Notes under the pieces: model-generated | The model's database searches: none | Told to the model about the DNA's origin: nothing | Seen by the model: the letters and a program-made list of their open reading frames with translations, nothing else | Part shown: positions 7,384 through 8,114 of the stretch, one piece after another | Layout: each line of letters begins with the position of its first letter | Position numbering within the stretch: position 1 is the first letter of the stretch | Source of the DNA: Devosia sp. | GTDB lineage: Bacteria; Pseudomonadota; Alphaproteobacteria; Rhizobiales; Devosiaceae | Assembly (NCBI GenBank): GCA_016793415.1 | Contig: JAEUMC010000980.1 | Span: forward strand, 1-8,114 | DNA: 8,114 nt | Direction of reading: 5' to 3' | Program-made: the position numbers and the translations under genes

Positions 7384-7517
7384 GGGTTTACACCTTCGGG
7401 GCCGTCCCCGATCGATAAACCCGCGCATCAAGGCCGTCCACGATGCGGCGCCGCGTTGACGCGGCAAGCGCTGTGTAGCGCGGGGAACGGACGCATTCAA
7501 CCGGGGGGCCAGTTGGG
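7384..7517. other. Gap between the AraC-family gene and the antiporter gene
   Basis: This 134-base gap holds the hairpin described at 7396-7411 and otherwise no recognisable gene, promoter pair or repeat. Regulator and antiporter could be read from one transcript or the antiporter could have its own promoter here. Confidence 0.35.
7396..7411. promoter_or_regulatory. Perfect hairpin just upstream of the antiporter gene
   Basis: TCGGGG (7396-7401) and CCCCGA (7406-7411) are exact inverted arms around a four-base loop. The hairpin lies 12 bases before the antiporter start and touches its GAAGG ribosome site (minus strand). It could affect translation, end the AraC transcript in part, or be an operator half. 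No T-run follows, so an intrinsic terminator is unlikely. Confidence 0.35.
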
Positions 7518-8114
7518 CTACCAGCCCTGGGTCGAGCGGAACGCGGTGGGGCTGACGCCGCACAGGCGGCGGAAATCGCGGCTGAAGTGGTAGGGGTCGG
7601 GATAGCCGCAGCGGCGTCCCACTTCGGCGACACTGAGGGCGCCATCGGCCAGCAGCCGGCGCGCCCGGTTGATGCGTTCGCTGCGCAGCCAGTTGATCGG
7701 CGAAGCGCCGAAGCGCTGCCGGAAGCTGCGATGCAGCTGCGAGGGGCTGAGGGCAGCGAGCCGCGCCATATCCGGCACAGTCCAGGGCCAGTCGATATCG
7801 GTGCGGATCCGCTCCACCACGCCACCGAGCCGGCCACCGACGAGGTCGAAACCGGCAAGGCCCTGCCGCCGGGCGCGGCGGCCGAGGCCTTCGGCGATGA
7901 TATCGCCCAGCGCCGCGGCGATGACGGCGGGGGACGTCGGCCCGGACAGGCGGACGGCATGGATGCCGCGCTCGAACATGGCGGTCACCTCGCTCGCCGG
8001 CGCGCCGGTGAACACCGGCTCGTCGGCGCAGCGCGCCACCTGGTAGGCCGCATCGAGGCTCGGCGCGATGGCGACGCCGATCCACAGGTAGCCCCAGCCC
8101 GAAGCGCCGGGCGC
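7518..8114 (-). CDS. AraC-family transcriptional regulator (5' end beyond window)
   Basis: The frame enters at the right edge in phase and runs 198 residues to TAG 7520-7518. The C-terminal 90 or so residues are a classic AraC/XylS double helix-turn-helix: first HTH about 113-133 (VPDMARLAALSPSQLHRSF), the linking RINRARRLLADG, and second HTH about 161-182 (SVAEVGRRCGYPDPYHFSRDF) followed by GVSPTAFR. The visible part before it is an incomplete sensor domain of unknown ligand. A GTG at 8039 is a possible internal start, but the frame continues with good protein-like sequence (SGWGYLWIGVAIAPSLDAAY) to the edge, so the true start lies outside. The downstream antiporter gene on the same strand is a possible target, by position only. 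Confidence 0.9.
   Translation of the reverse strand, partial: APGASGWGYLWIGVAIAPSLDAAYQVARCADEPVFTGAPASEVTAMFERGIHAVRLSGPTSPAVIAAALGDIIAEGLGRRARRQGLAGFDLVGGRLGGVVERIRTDIDWPWTVPDMARLAALSPSQLHRSFRQRFGASPINWLRSERINRARRLLADGALSVAEVGRRCGYPDPYHFSRDFRRLCGVSPTAFRSTQGW

Noticed and set aside
6265..7593. A 442-aa plus-strand open frame
   Set aside because: It is antisense to the antiporter gene and very rich in Gln, His, Asp and Arg with no recognisable domain.
7384..8085. Extension of the antiporter frame upstream to give a 621-aa fusion
   Set aside because: The added part is Arg/Pro-rich nonsense overlapping the AraC gene in another frame; the antiporter has its own ATG and ribosome site at 7383.
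1..8114. CRISPR array, tRNA or rRNA genes
   Set aside because: No regularly spaced repeats, cloverleaf-like sequence or rRNA-like stretch was seen by eye on either strand.

Overview
The window is high-GC chromosomal DNA that fits an alphaproteobacterium of the Hyphomicrobiales type, possibly Devosia-like; the exact genus is a guess. The LepA, AtpB and ChaA-type proteins all read as alphaproteobacterial versions.

Layout from left to right: (a) 1-86 (+) is the 3' tail of a transposase, probably IS110 family, cut by the window edge. A short GC-rich palindrome follows. (b) 147-611 (-) encodes a 154-aa protein of unknown function. (c) 772-2577 (+) is intact lepA (elongation factor 4), divergent from (b). 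(d) 2578-2713 is a convergent gap holding an interrupted inverted repeat. (e) 2714-4630 (-) encodes a large SIR2-domain protein, a likely stand-alone NAD-consuming defence effector, with less GC-biased codon use than its neighbours. (f) 4735-5117 (-) is the decayed C-terminal part of a SorC-family sugar-binding regulator, with one frameshift and one in-frame TAG. It abuts the stop codon of (g). (g) 5116-6068 (-) is a short operon: a 59-aa membrane protein followed by atpB (F0 subunit a), with no atpE or atpF after it. (h) 6220-7383 (-) is a ChaA/y4hA-type Ca2+(Na+)/H+ antiporter. (i) 7518-8114 (-) is the C-terminal part of an AraC-family regulator running off the right edge.

The left and right parts are ordinary chromosome (translation factor, ion antiporter, regulator). 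The middle, roughly 2600-6070, looks like a site of gene turnover: a lone SIR2 gene, a broken regulator, and an orphan ATP synthase subunit fused to the break. The SIR2 gene is the best candidate for an unusual system. It has no obvious partner gene in the window, so it would have to sense and act by itself or with factors elsewhere. No CRISPR array, tRNA or rRNA was seen.
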